Part shown: one piece after another, positions 17,390-27,497 of the stretch
Layout of the letters: each line of letters starts with the position of its first letter
How positions within the stretch are numbered: position 1 is the stretch's first letter
Assembly (NCBI RefSeq): GCF_003971255.1
Contig: NZ_CP034660.1
Span: forward strand, 2,852,001-2,916,000
Source of the DNA: Colwellia sp. Arc7-635
Lineage (GTDB): Bacteria; Pseudomonadota; Gammaproteobacteria; Enterobacterales; Alteromonadaceae
Direction of reading: 5' to 3'
DNA length: 64,000 bases
Position numbers and translations under genes: made by a program
The notes under the pieces: model-generated
Told to the model about the DNA's origin: nothing
Seen by the model: only the letters and a program-made list of their open reading frames with translations
Databases searched by the model: none

Positions 17390-18010
17390 ATGCTACAAAT
17401 AAAACCCTTACCTATTCAAACAATTCATAGTGTTGGCCCTTTGTTGGTGCTTATCTTAGCATTTATCGGCTTTATTTTTGATGAGCAAGTAGCTGATGCT
17501 CTCATTTATAATCGTGATTTAGTAATGTCTGGAGAGTATTGGCGCTTAATAACAGGTCATTTTCTTCATTCAAACGCTAACCATTTCATGCTTAATGCTG
17601 CTGCCGTTTTGCTACTTTGGGCATTGCATGGCCATTATTATGATCCGACAAATTATTTTATAACATTTCTGACCAGTGCTGTTGTCTGCGGCCTCGGTGT
17701 TTATTGGTTTTCTGCGGATATTGCCCTGTATGTCGGCTTATCTGGTGTTCTGCATGGCTTTTTCGTTTGGGGAGCACTCACCGATATCAAATACAAAGAA
17801 AAAACCGGTTACTTACTACTGATTGGTGTTGTCTTAAAAATTGCGCATGAACAAGTGTATGGTGCGAGTGCTGATGTGGAGTTATTGATCGGTGCTAGTG
17901 TTGCCACCGACGCCCATTTATATGGCGCTATCGGCGGCGTTCTAGCTTTTATCTTGTCTTATCTTTTTTCAATAAAGGCGAGTAAAGCCAATAAAGGTAA
18001 AGCTATTTAG
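17390..18010 (+). CDS. rrtA: Rhombosortase (rhomboid-family GlyGly-CTERM protease)
   Basis: This 206-residue integral membrane serine protease has about six helices. The catalytic serine lies in VGLSGVLHG and the catalytic histidine in DAHLYGAIGG; the GHFLHSNANHFMLN segment is the usual rhomboid H-x-N-x-H region. Small size and the GLSGVLHG form are typical of rhombosortases (TIGR03902), which process proteins with C-terminal GlyGly-CTERM tails for surface delivery through type II secretion. No classical substrate gene lies next to it. The TIGR03503-like protein at 3182-4561 has a weakly similar tail. Confidence 0.85.
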   Translation: MLQIKPLPIQTIHSVGPLLVLILAFIGFIFDEQVADALIYNRDLVMSGEYWRLITGHFLHSNANHFMLNAAAVLLLWALHGHYYDPTNYFITFLTSAVVCGLGVYWFSADIALYVGLSGVLHGFFVWGALTDIKYKEKTGYLLLIGVVLKIAHEQVYGASADVELLIGASVATDAHLYGAIGGVLAFILSYLFSIKASKANKGKAI

Positions 18011-18025
18011 ACTGTTATAACTAGG

Positions 18026-19522
18026 TTAGTTATCCGTTTGATCATAAGGGTGTAACTTATCAAGTGCGACAGATAAACCGTTGTCCTGAATAATTCTGAC
18101 GTGTTGACGATCCAGTTTTCTCGCATGCTTAACCCCACACGAGTGTGCTAATAATCCAACACCGTATTGAATAAATTTATGATAATTAGCAACACGTTCG
18201 GCTTTATCTACTGGGTCTAACCCTTGTTGTAATCTAGGGTTATGCGTGGTGATACCTGTTGGACAGGTATCTTTGTTACATTGCATTGCTTGAATACAAC
18301 CCAATGAAAACATAAACCCTCTTGCTGAATTTACCGCATCAGCCCCCATTGCTAATGCCCATGCAACTTTAGACGGTGTGATCAACTTACCAGAACAAAT
18401 AACTCTGATACGATCACGTAAGCCATATTCCGCCAATAAATTAACTACCAAAGGTAAGCTTTCTTTTAACGGTAAACCAACATAATCCATTAATGGTTGT
18501 GGCGCGGCACCTGTGCCTCCATCAGCACTATCAATCGTAATAAAGTCAGGGGCAAACTCAGGACCTTGACGATTGATCTCTGCGAGCAAGTCTCTTAACC
18601 ATAATGATTCACCAATCACGGCTTTAAAACCAACAGGCTTACCGGTGACGTCACGCACACGATTGATCATAGTCAGAATATCTTTTACAGATTTAATTTC
18701 TGGGTGACCATTTGGACTAATGGAATCGACACCGGGCATTATCCCACGTATTTTTGCAATTTCTTCTGTCACTTTTTTACCCGGTAATATGCCACCTTTA
18801 CCTGGTTTTGCTCCCTGAGACATTTTAATTTCAAACATCTTAATTTGTGGTTTAGCCGCAATTTTCGCCAGCATGTCATCACACAACTGCCCATGTTCAT
18901 CTCTAACACCGTATTTTGCTGTACCAATTTGATAAACAATATCAGCGCCACTGGCTAAGTGGTATTCACTAACCCCACCCTCACCCGTATTCATCCAACA
19001 GCCTGCTTTGGCAGCACCATTTGACAAAGCCGTAACCGCTGTTGCCGATAAAGCACCAAAGCTCATCGCTGAAATATTAAACAGTGAGTCAGAAGTGTAA
19101 GGCTCTCGACAATATTGACCATAGGTGACAGAGCTTGGTGGCACAGCATCTTCGTCAAGGGTTGGAAACGCGCAATTCATAAACATGATGGTGCCGGTTG
19201 GTTCAAGGTTTCGTGTAGAGCCAAAAGCAACGGTACGGTCAACATTTTTTGCGGCTCTGTAAACCCAGCTTCGTTCTGCACGGTTAAAGGGAAGCTCTTC
19301 TCTGTCCATCGCGAAAAAATATTGTCTAAAAAATTCACCCTGTTTTTCAAAAAAGTATCTAAAACGACCGATGACAGGGTAATTGCGGCGTATCGCTTGT
19401 TTATTTTGTGTTTTGTCAACGATATACATATAAATTATCGCTATTACGCCTAAGCCCAAAAACAATATAAATAGTGCAGAAAGTTTTTCTAAATAGCCGA
19501 GCATGCCATGCATGTTATCCAT
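18026..19522 (-). CDS. FMN-binding glutamate-synthase-family protein, membrane anchored
   Basis: This 498-residue protein has an N-terminal membrane helix (about 14-35) followed by a TIM barrel like the FMN/synthase domain of GltB. Visible motifs are NISAMSFGALSATAV, NTGEGGVSEYH, KMSQGAKPGKGG, DSADGGTGAAPQPLMDYVGLP and the cysteine cluster GCIQAMQCNKDTCPTG for an iron-sulfur centre. The glutaminase domain is missing, so it is not a full glutamate synthase. The family's physiological reaction is not firmly known. The gene is convergent with rrtA, with 15 bases between their ends. Confidence 0.85.
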   Translation of the reverse strand: MDNMHGMLGYLEKLSALFILFLGLGVIAIIYMYIVDKTQNKQAIRRNYPVIGRFRYFFEKQGEFFRQYFFAMDREELPFNRAERSWVYRAAKNVDRTVAFGSTRNLEPTGTIMFMNCAFPTLDEDAVPPSSVTYGQYCREPYTSDSLFNISAMSFGALSATAVTALSNGAAKAGCWMNTGEGGVSEYHLASGADIVYQIGTAKYGVRDEHGQLCDDMLAKIAAKPQIKMFEIKMSQGAKPGKGGILPGKKVTEEIAKIRGIMPGVDSISPNGHPEIKSVKDILTMINRVRDVTGKPVGFKAVIGESLWLRDLLAEINRQGPEFAPDFITIDSADGGTGAAPQPLMDYVGLPLKESLPLVVNLLAEYGLRDRIRVICSGKLITPSKVAWALAMGADAVNSARGFMFSLGCIQAMQCNKDTCPTGITTHNPRLQQGLDPVDKAERVANYHKFIQYGVGLLAHSCGVKHARKLDRQHVRIIQDNGLSVALDKLHPYDQTDN

Positions 19523-19624
19523 ATTTACCTCGTGAATTGTTATAGTTTTTATGTTTGTTCTATATATGTTTGTTCTATAAAAGCTTAGCTAGGCTTTTAT
19601 TAATAGTAATGATGTTCAGCTATA

Positions 19625-20000
19625 TATACCCGTTCCATTTCAAGATGCAGTTTCAGCGCTAAGCTAGGCATTCAGATCAAGGCGCGATACTTGATAATGG
19701 TCACTCCCTTATCAAGTATTGCACAGTTTTTTTGCTCCAGACAAAACCTAAGTACATACATCCATGTATGCACAGCTTTTTTGCTCCAGGCAAAAGCTAA
19801 GTACATACATCCATGTATGCAGCGCAGGACTGATTTTCTAGCATAGCTCCTTGCGGGCAGGCTGATAACGAGTCATCTCCAGCGTTATTGATTTCGAGTA
19901 TTGATTTCGAGAATAGAATAACTAGTACCTTCAATCAATGCCTGGGAGCTAACCCGTTATCGATTTGCTGAACTCTACACTTTGAAGTCGAGCGGATATA
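19625..20000. repeat. Dispersed inverted-repeat element, family A, copy 1 (376 bp)
   Basis: The ends TATACCCGTTCCATTTCAA (19625-19643) and TTGAAGTCGAGCGGATATA (19982-20000) are inverse to each other at 15 of 19 positions. The interior shares blocks with copy 2 at 41228-41542 in opposite orientation (TTTTTTGCTCCAG, CTAAGTACATACATCCATGTA, GCATTGATTGAAG-type). It has no gene. A 49-base segment is tandemly duplicated inside it (19722-19770 and 19771-19819). It fits a non-autonomous MITE-like element. Confidence 0.8.
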
Positions 20001-20170
20001 GAAGATGACCCTAAAAGTAGATTATTATTTCATCATGACCTAGATCAAATTAAAAATAAATAATTGCACTCGTTAATGCTATGGTTAATAAAACAACTAT
20101 TTACATAATTATTTTTTGAACTTTAGCTTTATTATATCACGTGCACACTTGTACACAGGGTTATTAGCTT

Positions 20171-21055
20171 ATGAGCGAACATCATTCGGGCAGGGAAATC
20201 AAATTGCAGCAAGATACGAAAAATAGCATGGTGAATACTAATAATAATTGCCCAGTGAAACAGATGAATAAACATTTATTACTAGCATTATTCTCTTTAA
20301 TCTTATTATTTTTTGCATTACTGCCTTCAGTTAATGCTAATGAAAATCCAATTATTTACATTGTGACCGAGCACTTACCTCCTTATCAAATAGAAGCAAA
20401 GAATAAAAAACTTTCCGGTTTTGCTGTCGATATTATTAAAGAAACCATGGCACGCAGTCACTATGCTTATTCATTAAAAAGCTATCCTTGGGTTCGCTCA
20501 TACAGACTTGCCCAAGTAAAAGAGAATCATTGTATATTTTCAGTCGCACGATTGCAGTCAAGAGAAGCACTATTTAAATGGGTTGGCCCAATATCTCATA
20601 TCAGTAATACAACCATGTGGGCACTTAAAGGCCGTTCAATTGAAGTGAACAATTTAGACGATGCAAAAAAATATACCATTGCGGTAAATCGGGATGACAT
20701 TGCCCATATAGGATTGATGGAACGAGGCTTTAAGGAAGGTGAACATTTATATGTGTTAGATGATGCTAAATCATTGGTTAATTTATTGATCACACGACCA
20801 GAAATAGACTTGATTGTCGCTGATAATACCACCATTAAATTTCGTACAGAATTAGCAGGAGCGACAGTAGATCAGCTACAACTCATTTATGAAATTGAAA
20901 ATTTATCGTTAAATTTTTACTTCGCCTGCAGCAAGCAAACAAACGACAATATTATTAATCATTTATCGGATAAGCTACAAAGCCTTTATCAAGACGGTAC
21001 TTATGACGCTATTTTAGACAAGTGGCGTGACAAACTCACCCGTCCAAATCTATGA
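20171..21055 (+). CDS. Periplasmic substrate-binding protein (SBP_bac_3 type)
   Basis: 294 residues from ATG 20171. An ATG at 20264 (MNKHLLLALFSLILLFFALL) would give a normal signal peptide and may be the true start; neither has a good ribosome-binding sequence. The mature part begins NPIIYIVTEHLPPYQ and shows family-3 binding-protein features: LSGFAVDIIKETM, YPWVRSYRLAQ, then CIFSVARLQSREALFKWVGP and YDAILDKW at the end. No permease or ATPase genes are nearby, which suggests an orphan ligand sensor-like protein, as is common in marine gammaproteobacteria. The ligand is unknown; amino acids are only a family-based guess. Confidence 0.75.
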   Translation: MSEHHSGREIKLQQDTKNSMVNTNNNCPVKQMNKHLLLALFSLILLFFALLPSVNANENPIIYIVTEHLPPYQIEAKNKKLSGFAVDIIKETMARSHYAYSLKSYPWVRSYRLAQVKENHCIFSVARLQSREALFKWVGPISHISNTTMWALKGRSIEVNNLDDAKKYTIAVNRDDIAHIGLMERGFKEGEHLYVLDDAKSLVNLLITRPEIDLIVADNTTIKFRTELAGATVDQLQLIYEIENLSLNFYFACSKQTNDNIINHLSDKLQSLYQDGTYDAILDKWRDKLTRPNL

Positions 21056-21077
21056 TTTTTTATACCAAAGGTAGAAA

Positions 21078-21096
21078 TATACCCAAGCCACTTGAA
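21078..21096. repeat. Solo terminus of family A element
   Basis: TATACCCAAGCCACTTGAA is identical in all 19 bases to the left end of the family A copy at 41228. No second end is found nearby, so it is a solo or truncated terminus, just after the binding-protein gene. Confidence 0.75.
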
Positions 21097-21110
21097 GTGT
21101 AAAAACATAA

Positions 21111-21135
21111 AAGGCCTCTGTAATAGAGGCCTTAT
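21111..21135. terminator. Bidirectional terminator
   Basis: AAGGCCTCT and AGAGGCCTT form a 9-bp GC-rich stem with a 5-base loop and short A/T flanks. It lies between the convergent binding-protein and S9 peptidase genes. Confidence 0.75.
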
Positions 21136-21164
21136 TAATGCAGATTATCGCTCTATCACATCGG

Positions 21165-23630
21165 TTACAGCGTGTTTTCGAACAACTTATAAATTCTACG
21201 GTATTCATTTAACCAAGAGCTAGGTTGTACAAAACCATGTGGCTCTACTGGGTAAATAGCCGTTTCAAAGTCTTGTTTTTCCAATTCAATTAAGCGCTGA
21301 ACTAAACGCACCGTATCTTGAAAGAAAACATTGTCGTCCACCATAGGAGCATTTATCAACAATGGTTTTTCTAAGCCTTCAGCAAAATAAATAGGTGAAC
21401 TACGTTCATAAGCAATAGGATCATCGCCTGGCATATTTAAAATATTAGAAGTATAGCCGTGGTTGTAATAAGCCCAATCTGACACTAAGCGCAAGGCTGA
21501 ACCCGACTGAAATAATTCAGGGTCAGTGAACATTGACATTAAAGTTAAAAAGCCGCCGTAAGAGCCACCGTAAGTACCAACGCGCTCTACATCAACATTG
21601 GCATTTTCAACTAACCAATTTACGCCATCGCGCATATCTTGTACTTCGGGCTTACCCATATGACGATAAATGGCTGTACGCCAATCACGGCCGTAACCTT
21701 TTGATGCACGGTAATCCATATCAATAACCACATAGCCTTGCTGCACTAACATGCTGTGGAACATATATTCACGAAAGTAACCTGACCAACCTAAATGCGA
21801 ATTTTGTAAGTAACCCGCACCATGGGTAAACATTACGGCTTTATTTTTTGTTTCGCTGCTATCGTAACCCTTAGGCAAATAAACTTTTGAATATATCGGT
21901 TGTTCTTGATGCGATGATGCAATAGCAACAACATTAGGTGCCGCCCAAGGCATCGCTAAAAATGCTTCAGTGACCGTATGCGTTAAGCGCACAGCGGTTG
22001 AGTCATTGGCGATATCTTTAATGTAAAGCTCAGGTGGTTGAGTGATTTCAGAATGTTCAAGCAATAATTTTGACTCATCAGGGCTTAAAGCGTAGTCGTT
22101 CATACCACCTAAGTCCGTTAAGGTTGTTAACTGACCTGATACAACATCAACGTTATAAATTTCATAAATGCCAGGATGTTTCTTGTTGGCTTTGAAGTAA
22201 ATGCGTTGCTCGTCTGCAGATAATGTTAAGTCAGCGACTTCAAAGTTACCCGACGTTAAGGCTTTAGCTTTACCTGTTAGCGGTTTAACGTATAAATGTG
22301 CATAACCACTTTCTTCAGAAAGATAATACAAACTATCGGTTTTATTTAACCAGCCAAATTCATTAAAAGTGTAGTTTACCCAGGCATCATCGTGCATTCG
22401 ATGCTGTGATACTAACGCTTTACTATCAAAATTAATCGTTGTTATCCAACGGTCTTTGTTATCCCAAGCTTCTAGCATAATAGCGACTTCTGCGCCGTTA
22501 TCTTGCCACTGAATAGGATCCCAAGCTTGTATAACATGAATATTACGCGCTGATTTTTTTGATTTATATTCTTTACCTTCACGCGCATAGTTCTCTTTGC
22601 GCACACTAGCGAGTACATCGTCGTCAAAACCAGGTAGGCTGTCATAACTTAATAAAGCTTTTGTACCTTGGCTTAAGTCTAAAATATAAAGTTGCTCAGC
22701 ATATTGACGGTTATCAGCAACGCGAGGACGCGCTTTTTGTGCTTTTATTTGACCATCGCCAGCAATATAATTTGGCATAATATCGCTGTCTTTACGTGCT
22801 GACTTACTCGATGCAACACTGACCACGAGTTTATCGCCCGCAGGTGAAAGGCTCGCATGTACCACTTTATTATCTTCACCGAAGTAAAAATTAGTTTGTG
22901 TTACCGTGCTATTTTTTACCCGTAGTTGACGCTTTTGCTCTTTACGTAAGTCTTTATTGCGCTGCTGTAGCGCTACATATTCAATAAGTTCATGCTGCTC
23001 CGTTCCAATATAACTTGCGCTATCAGCACTCGATTTTTCGCCATTTGTCATTTTTAAGTTAGCTAACTCAATAATTTTATGACTGTTCATATCAAGTGCG
23101 TAAAAAATGTTACCCACACGATAAGCAATATTACCGTTGGTTAAAAACATAACTGATGATTCAACTGCCGAAGTGTAGGTTAATTGCTGAACCTTTTGAT
23201 TGACTAGTTCTTTAACAAAAACATTGCCTTCAAATGTATATGCTTCGTGTGTACCTGCACTGTTTAATACTGCGTCTCGGTCAGCCACAACATGCATTTG
23301 CGCTAATTTAACTAACTCACCATTGCCTTGCGTGCTTATGTTCTTGTGCACTAAATCACGTAATGGGTTGCCTTGACGTTTTTGTTGGTAAAAAATCGTA
23401 CGACTATCATCACCCCAATACCAAGATTCAGGAGAACGACCAAACCAGTCGGGATCAGACATAATTTGTTCTAAAGTAATAATGTCTGAATTGGCGACAC
23501 CTGCAGCGGGCGTGGCAGTCACTTCACTTGCCGCTGGAGCACTATGCTCTAACACGACTCTTTTTTGTTCTGTCGATGCACAAGCAACTAAAGAAATACT
23601 AATAGCTGCGGCAATTAATTGTAATTTCAT
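21165..23630 (-). CDS. S9 family prolyl-oligopeptidase-type peptidase (lipoprotein)
   Basis: This 821-residue protein has a lipoprotein signal (KLQLIAAAISISLVAC, Cys17). Residues about 60-560 form a DPP-IV-type beta-propeller (SPESWYWGDDSRTIFYQ, SPDESKLLLEHS). The C-terminal alpha/beta-hydrolase domain contains the serine in GTYGGSYGGF (S690), the aspartate in MVDDNVFFQDT (D765 or D766) and H798 in VEPHGF. This predicts an exported dipeptidyl- or oligopeptidase acting on peptides in the periplasm or at the cell surface. The next residues after Cys17 are ASTEQ, compatible with the outer membrane. It is a single gene. Confidence 0.9.
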   Translation of the reverse strand: MKLQLIAAAISISLVACASTEQKRVVLEHSAPAASEVTATPAAGVANSDIITLEQIMSDPDWFGRSPESWYWGDDSRTIFYQQKRQGNPLRDLVHKNISTQGNGELVKLAQMHVVADRDAVLNSAGTHEAYTFEGNVFVKELVNQKVQQLTYTSAVESSVMFLTNGNIAYRVGNIFYALDMNSHKIIELANLKMTNGEKSSADSASYIGTEQHELIEYVALQQRNKDLRKEQKRQLRVKNSTVTQTNFYFGEDNKVVHASLSPAGDKLVVSVASSKSARKDSDIMPNYIAGDGQIKAQKARPRVADNRQYAEQLYILDLSQGTKALLSYDSLPGFDDDVLASVRKENYAREGKEYKSKKSARNIHVIQAWDPIQWQDNGAEVAIMLEAWDNKDRWITTINFDSKALVSQHRMHDDAWVNYTFNEFGWLNKTDSLYYLSEESGYAHLYVKPLTGKAKALTSGNFEVADLTLSADEQRIYFKANKKHPGIYEIYNVDVVSGQLTTLTDLGGMNDYALSPDESKLLLEHSEITQPPELYIKDIANDSTAVRLTHTVTEAFLAMPWAAPNVVAIASSHQEQPIYSKVYLPKGYDSSETKNKAVMFTHGAGYLQNSHLGWSGYFREYMFHSMLVQQGYVVIDMDYRASKGYGRDWRTAIYRHMGKPEVQDMRDGVNWLVENANVDVERVGTYGGSYGGFLTLMSMFTDPELFQSGSALRLVSDWAYYNHGYTSNILNMPGDDPIAYERSSPIYFAEGLEKPLLINAPMVDDNVFFQDTVRLVQRLIELEKQDFETAIYPVEPHGFVQPSSWLNEYRRIYKLFENTL

Positions 23631-24049
23631 AATTTATTTTTACTTTTATTGGATTGCTTCGGTTTATTTATCTACACGACTAAACTAGATAACTTAATAG
23701 ATAACTTAATAAATTTTTTATCATCATAATGCTAAGTGCTAGTTATACTAAGCTATGAGCTAATTTTCAATAAAAGGCCGTTATTACACGACCAACAACG
23801 ACTTTTATAAGGTGAATATCACTAAAAACCCATTGAAATGATTTGTGATCATAGCCTGCTTAGTCAAAATCATGCTTACAATTGCGATAAGCATATTTGG
23901 GCTTAGCTTTTAACTCTGCTATAATCGCGCGCCGCTTCAATGTGACATTTATCACCTATGCAATTATTTGCAGTGAACAGTACATGAATCGGCTAAAAAG
24001 CGTGCAACATATCGTTGGACACTATTGCAAAAAATAACTTAGGTATTGT
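23631..24049. other. Divergent intergenic region of the S9 peptidase and ygiQ genes
   Basis: There are 419 bases with no coding frame. The stretch CTATAATCGCGCGCCGC at 23919-23935 resembles a -10 box with a GC-rich discriminator for the + strand gene, but no good -35 was assigned. Confidence 0.4.
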
Positions 24050-26416
24050 ATGAATTTAGCGTCAACACAAAAAATAACTCCAAAACTATTCGATTACCCT
24101 AAATATTGGGCGGAATGCTATGGAACGGCGCCATTTTTACCTATGTCTCGCCAAGAAATGGACGTACTAGGCTGGGATAGTTGCGATATAATTCTCGTTA
24201 CGGGCGATGCCTATGTCGATCATCCAAGCTTTGGCATGGCAGTTATTGGTCGTATGCTTGAATCACAAGGCTTTCGCGTCGGCATAATTGCTCAACCTGA
24301 TTGGAAAACGAAAGACGCTTTTATGCAGTTAGGTAAACCCAATTTATTTTTTGGTGTCACTGCTGGCAACATGGACTCGATGATCAATCGCTACACCGCC
24401 GAACGCCGTATGCGTCACGATGATGCCTACACACCTAATGACGAAGGTGGCAAACGCCCCGATCGTGCTGTAACCGCTTATACCCAAAAATGTAAAGAAG
24501 CCTACAAAGGCGTACCTATTATTATTGGTGGTATAGAAGCGAGTTTACGCCGTGTTGCTCATTATGATTATTGGTCTGATAAAGTGCGTCAATCTGTATT
24601 GTTTGACTCAAAAGCGGATCTATTAATTTACGGTAATGCCGAGCGCCCATTAATTGAAATTGCCCATCGTATCGCCAATGGCGACGATGTTAAAAACATT
24701 ACTGATGTCCGTGGTAGCGCATTTTTAGCGAACCAAGTATTACCCGGCTGGAAAGGCATAGACTCTCGAAGCATTGATAAACCGGGCAAAATTGATCCTA
24801 TTTACAGCCCATATCAAGATATGACCTCGCCTGATTGTGCCACAACATCAGCCGATGCGGCCGTGAATGCTGCTGATACCATAATAAAAAATGCGGCAGA
24901 GAAAGATATTACGAAAACGGCGCAACCTATTCAGTTAAGCGAGTTTCGCGCTTCAGCACATAAAAACAAATCATGGGCTGAAAAGAAAAAACCTTGGGAA
25001 ACCACTTATATTAACTTGCCAACCTTTGAGCAAGTTAGAGACAACAAAACTCTTTATGCTCATGCTTCGCGTATTTTTCATCAAGAAGTAAACCCGACAT
25101 CAGCAAAGCCATTAGTACAAAAACATGGCAGTCGTTTGATTTGGTTAAATCCGCCAGCAACGCCACTATCTGAAGCAGAAATGGATGGTGTATTTGGTTT
25201 ACCGTATCAACGTGTACCGCATCCAAGTTATGGCAATGCTAAAATTCCAGCCTATGACATGATCAAAACCTCTATCAATATTATGCGTGGTTGTTTTGGT
25301 GGTTGTACGTTCTGCTCTATTACTGAGCATGAAGGACGTATCATTCAAAGTCGTAGTGAAGATTCTATTATCGCTGAAATTGAAGATATAAAACTGAAAG
25401 TACCTGGTTTTACTGGCGTTATTTCCGATCTTGGCGGACCTACTGCCAACATGTATAAATTGAATTGTAAAAGTGAAAAAGCGGAAGCAACTTGTCGTAA
25501 GCCGTCATGTGTTTGGCCAACTATTTGTGGCCATTTAGATACTGACCATACGCCAACCATTAACTTATACCGTCGAGCACGTAAAGTTAAAGGCATTAAG
25601 AAAATACTTATTGCTTCAGGCGTAAGATACGATTTAGCGATTGAGTCCCCTGAATATGTTCAAGAATTAGCAACTCATCATGTCGGTGGCTATTTAAAAA
25701 TCGCCCCTGAACATACCGAAGAAGGGCCATTAAATAAAATGATGAAGCCGGGTATGGGCAGCTATAACAAGTTTAAAGAAATGTTTGATCATTACTCAAA
25801 ACTTGCCGGTAAAAAGCAGTATTTGATCCCCTACTTCATCTCTGCGCATCCAGGAACGACCGATTTAGACATGGTTAATTTGGCACTGTGGTTAAAAGAA
25901 AATGACTTTAAGCTCGATCAAGTACAAAACTTTTACCCATCACCTTTAGCCAATGCGACTACGCTATATCACACAGAAATTGACTCATTGCGTAATGTTA
26001 AGAAAGACAGTGCTACCGTGGCAGTACCCAAAGGAACAATTCAACGTCGTTTGCATAAAGCGATATTGCGTTATCATGATCCTGCTAACTGGGGCATTAT
26101 TCGTGAAGCATTGAAAAAAATGGGTTTAGCGAGAAAGCTTATTGGTAGCCAGCCGGGTTGTTTAGTGCCGAACGAGAGCAGAAACGAAACAGCACAAGTG
26201 CATTATAAGAATAATGGCAAAGGTAAAAATAACGCGCTAGGTAATAAGACTTCTCCTGGTCAAGAAAAGCGTTATGGTAAAAAGCCAGTAACGGCTAAAA
26301 AAGCGAAACCTGGCGATAAAGCAAAACAAGGTTTAACGCGTTTTTCTGATAATCAATTTAATGACAGAAAACCGACAAGTCCGGTGAAGAAAAAACGTAG
26401 TAATAACCCACGTTAA
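24050..26416 (+). CDS. ygiQ: YgiQ family radical SAM protein
   Basis: This 788-residue protein has the UPF0313/YgiQ N-terminal domain ([46 protein letters not shown]). The radical SAM core carries the [4Fe-4S]-binding [10 protein letters not shown] and the downstream [12 protein letters not shown] basic disordered tail follows (about 720-788; many K/G/N, ending KKKRSNNPR). The family reaction is unknown. Length and motifs are normal. A strong terminator follows, so the gene is probably monocistronic. Confidence 0.92.
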   Translation: MNLASTQKITPKLFDYPKYWAECYGTAPFLPMSRQEMDVLGWDSCDIILVTGDAYVDHPSFGMAVIGRMLESQGFRVGIIAQPDWKTKDAFMQLGKPNLFFGVTAGNMDSMINRYTAERRMRHDDAYTPNDEGGKRPDRAVTAYTQKCKEAYKGVPIIIGGIEASLRRVAHYDYWSDKVRQSVLFDSKADLLIYGNAERPLIEIAHRIANGDDVKNITDVRGSAFLANQVLPGWKGIDSRSIDKPGKIDPIYSPYQDMTSPDCATTSADAAVNAADTIIKNAAEKDITKTAQPIQLSEFRASAHKNKSWAEKKKPWETTYINLPTFEQVRDNKTLYAHASRIFHQEVNPTSAKPLVQKHGSRLIWLNPPATPLSEAEMDGVFGLPYQRVPHPSYGNAKIPAYDMIKTSINIMRGCFGGCTFCSITEHEGRIIQSRSEDSIIAEIEDIKLKVPGFTGVISDLGGPTANMYKLNCKSEKAEATCRKPSCVWPTICGHLDTDHTPTINLYRRARKVKGIKKILIASGVRYDLAIESPEYVQELATHHVGGYLKIAPEHTEEGPLNKMMKPGMGSYNKFKEMFDHYSKLAGKKQYLIPYFISAHPGTTDLDMVNLALWLKENDFKLDQVQNFYPSPLANATTLYHTEIDSLRNVKKDSATVAVPKGTIQRRLHKAILRYHDPANWGIIREALKKMGLARKLIGSQPGCLVPNESRNETAQVHYKNNGKGKNNALGNKTSPGQEKRYGKKPVTAKKAKPGDKAKQGLTRFSDNQFNDRKPTSPVKKKRSNNPR

Positions 26417-26440
26417 AACTTGAGTTTGTTGATAAAAATT

Positions 26441-26474
26441 AAAAAGCCTAGCGTTACTGCTAGGCTTTTTTTTT
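26441..26474 (+). terminator. Rho-independent terminator after ygiQ
   Basis: AAAAAGCCTAGC and GCTAGGCTTTTT form a 12-bp stem with a 6-base loop and a T-run of more than eight. Confidence 0.92.
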
Positions 26475-26577
26475 CGACATTAATTAACCTTTTAACATTA
26501 AAGAGAAACCTAAAGATTAATCAGCCCCTATAGCTTGAAGCTCAATAATTTATTTAAGTCACCTGACTGATATAAAT

Positions 26578-27477
26578 TTAAAGAGTACGCCCTATAATAC
26601 TGCCAACAACATCATTTACAGGGCTAGCTTTGTGAAACAGCCAACCTTGGTGTAAAAATACCCCTTTGGATAAAAGGTAATCTGCTTGTACTTGGGTTTC
26701 AACCCCCTCTGCTACAACATCTATTCCAATAGTTTTAGCTAGCTCAATTAATGCATCAAGCAAAGTAGCCAACTGCGACTCTGTGCCTATAGCAGATACA
26801 TAGCTTCTATCTATTTTCAATATATCTAATGGTAGTGACTTGAGATACTGTAACCCCGCATAACCAGTTCCAAAGTCATCAATTGCAATCAAGATATTTT
26901 TGGCTTTAAAGTCTCGCATAGTTTGAATGACTTCTTGATCATCTAAATCAATCAATTCATTCTCTGTAAGTTCAAGAACCAAGTGAGGAATAACTTCATT
27001 TAATGAAAAAACTAACTGTTTAAAATAAAAGTCTTTTAAGTGTTCACCGGTAATATTAATGTTTATTTTAATATTACTATCCCAGCGAATTAACTTCGGT
27101 GAGTCCGTAATTAAATTTTTAATTACGACATAAGTAAGGCTTATATTAAGATTATTGCTTTCAATATCAGGTAAAAATCGGTTCGGTGTTAAAATACCTT
27201 CAATAGGATGGTTTAAACGAACAAGAGTTTCAGCACCAACGAACTCTTTTGTATTTGAATCCCAAATGAGTTGATAATAATTAACAAAACGGTCTTGTTT
27301 TAAGTAATTTCGCAGCTCACTTTTCCTGCTTTGATAGTTTTGTTGATACACCTCAGTGAAGATAACCAATAAAATAAAAATAGCCGCATAAAAGGCAATA
27401 TGACTCAACGACGGGTAATACACTCCTTCATAAAGCACACTTTCATCAATCGCAATCATTAAAGCAAGGCGTGGCAA
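26578..27477 (-). CDS. EAL domain c-di-GMP phosphodiesterase part (3' portion of a split CSS-EAL gene)
   Basis: The frame continues from a membrane helix (SLSHIAFYAAIFILLVIFTEV) into a full EAL domain. Visible motifs are the EAL-position variant GAETLVRLNHP (ETL in place of EAL), ELTENELI, DDFGTGYAGLQYL, LPLDILKIDRSYV and AEGVETQVQADYL. The ORF's first possible start is a TTG at 27477 without a ribosome-binding sequence. The open frame extends further upstream and joins the preceding CSS-sensor ORF after a -1 shift. The natural product was therefore almost certainly one CSS-TM-EAL protein. Whether it is still made depends on the frame change. The catalytic metal ligands around DDFGTGY look intact. 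Confidence 0.8.
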   Translation of the reverse strand: MPRLALMIAIDESVLYEGVYYPSLSHIAFYAAIFILLVIFTEVYQQNYQSRKSELRNYLKQDRFVNYYQLIWDSNTKEFVGAETLVRLNHPIEGILTPNRFLPDIESNNLNISLTYVVIKNLITDSPKLIRWDSNIKININITGEHLKDFYFKQLVFSLNEVIPHLVLELTENELIDLDDQEVIQTMRDFKAKNILIAIDDFGTGYAGLQYLKSLPLDILKIDRSYVSAIGTESQLATLLDALIELAKTIGIDVVAEGVETQVQADYLLSKGVFLHQGWLFHKASPVNDVVGSIIGRTL

Positions 27478-27497
27478 ATACTTTAGTGGTTCAATAA

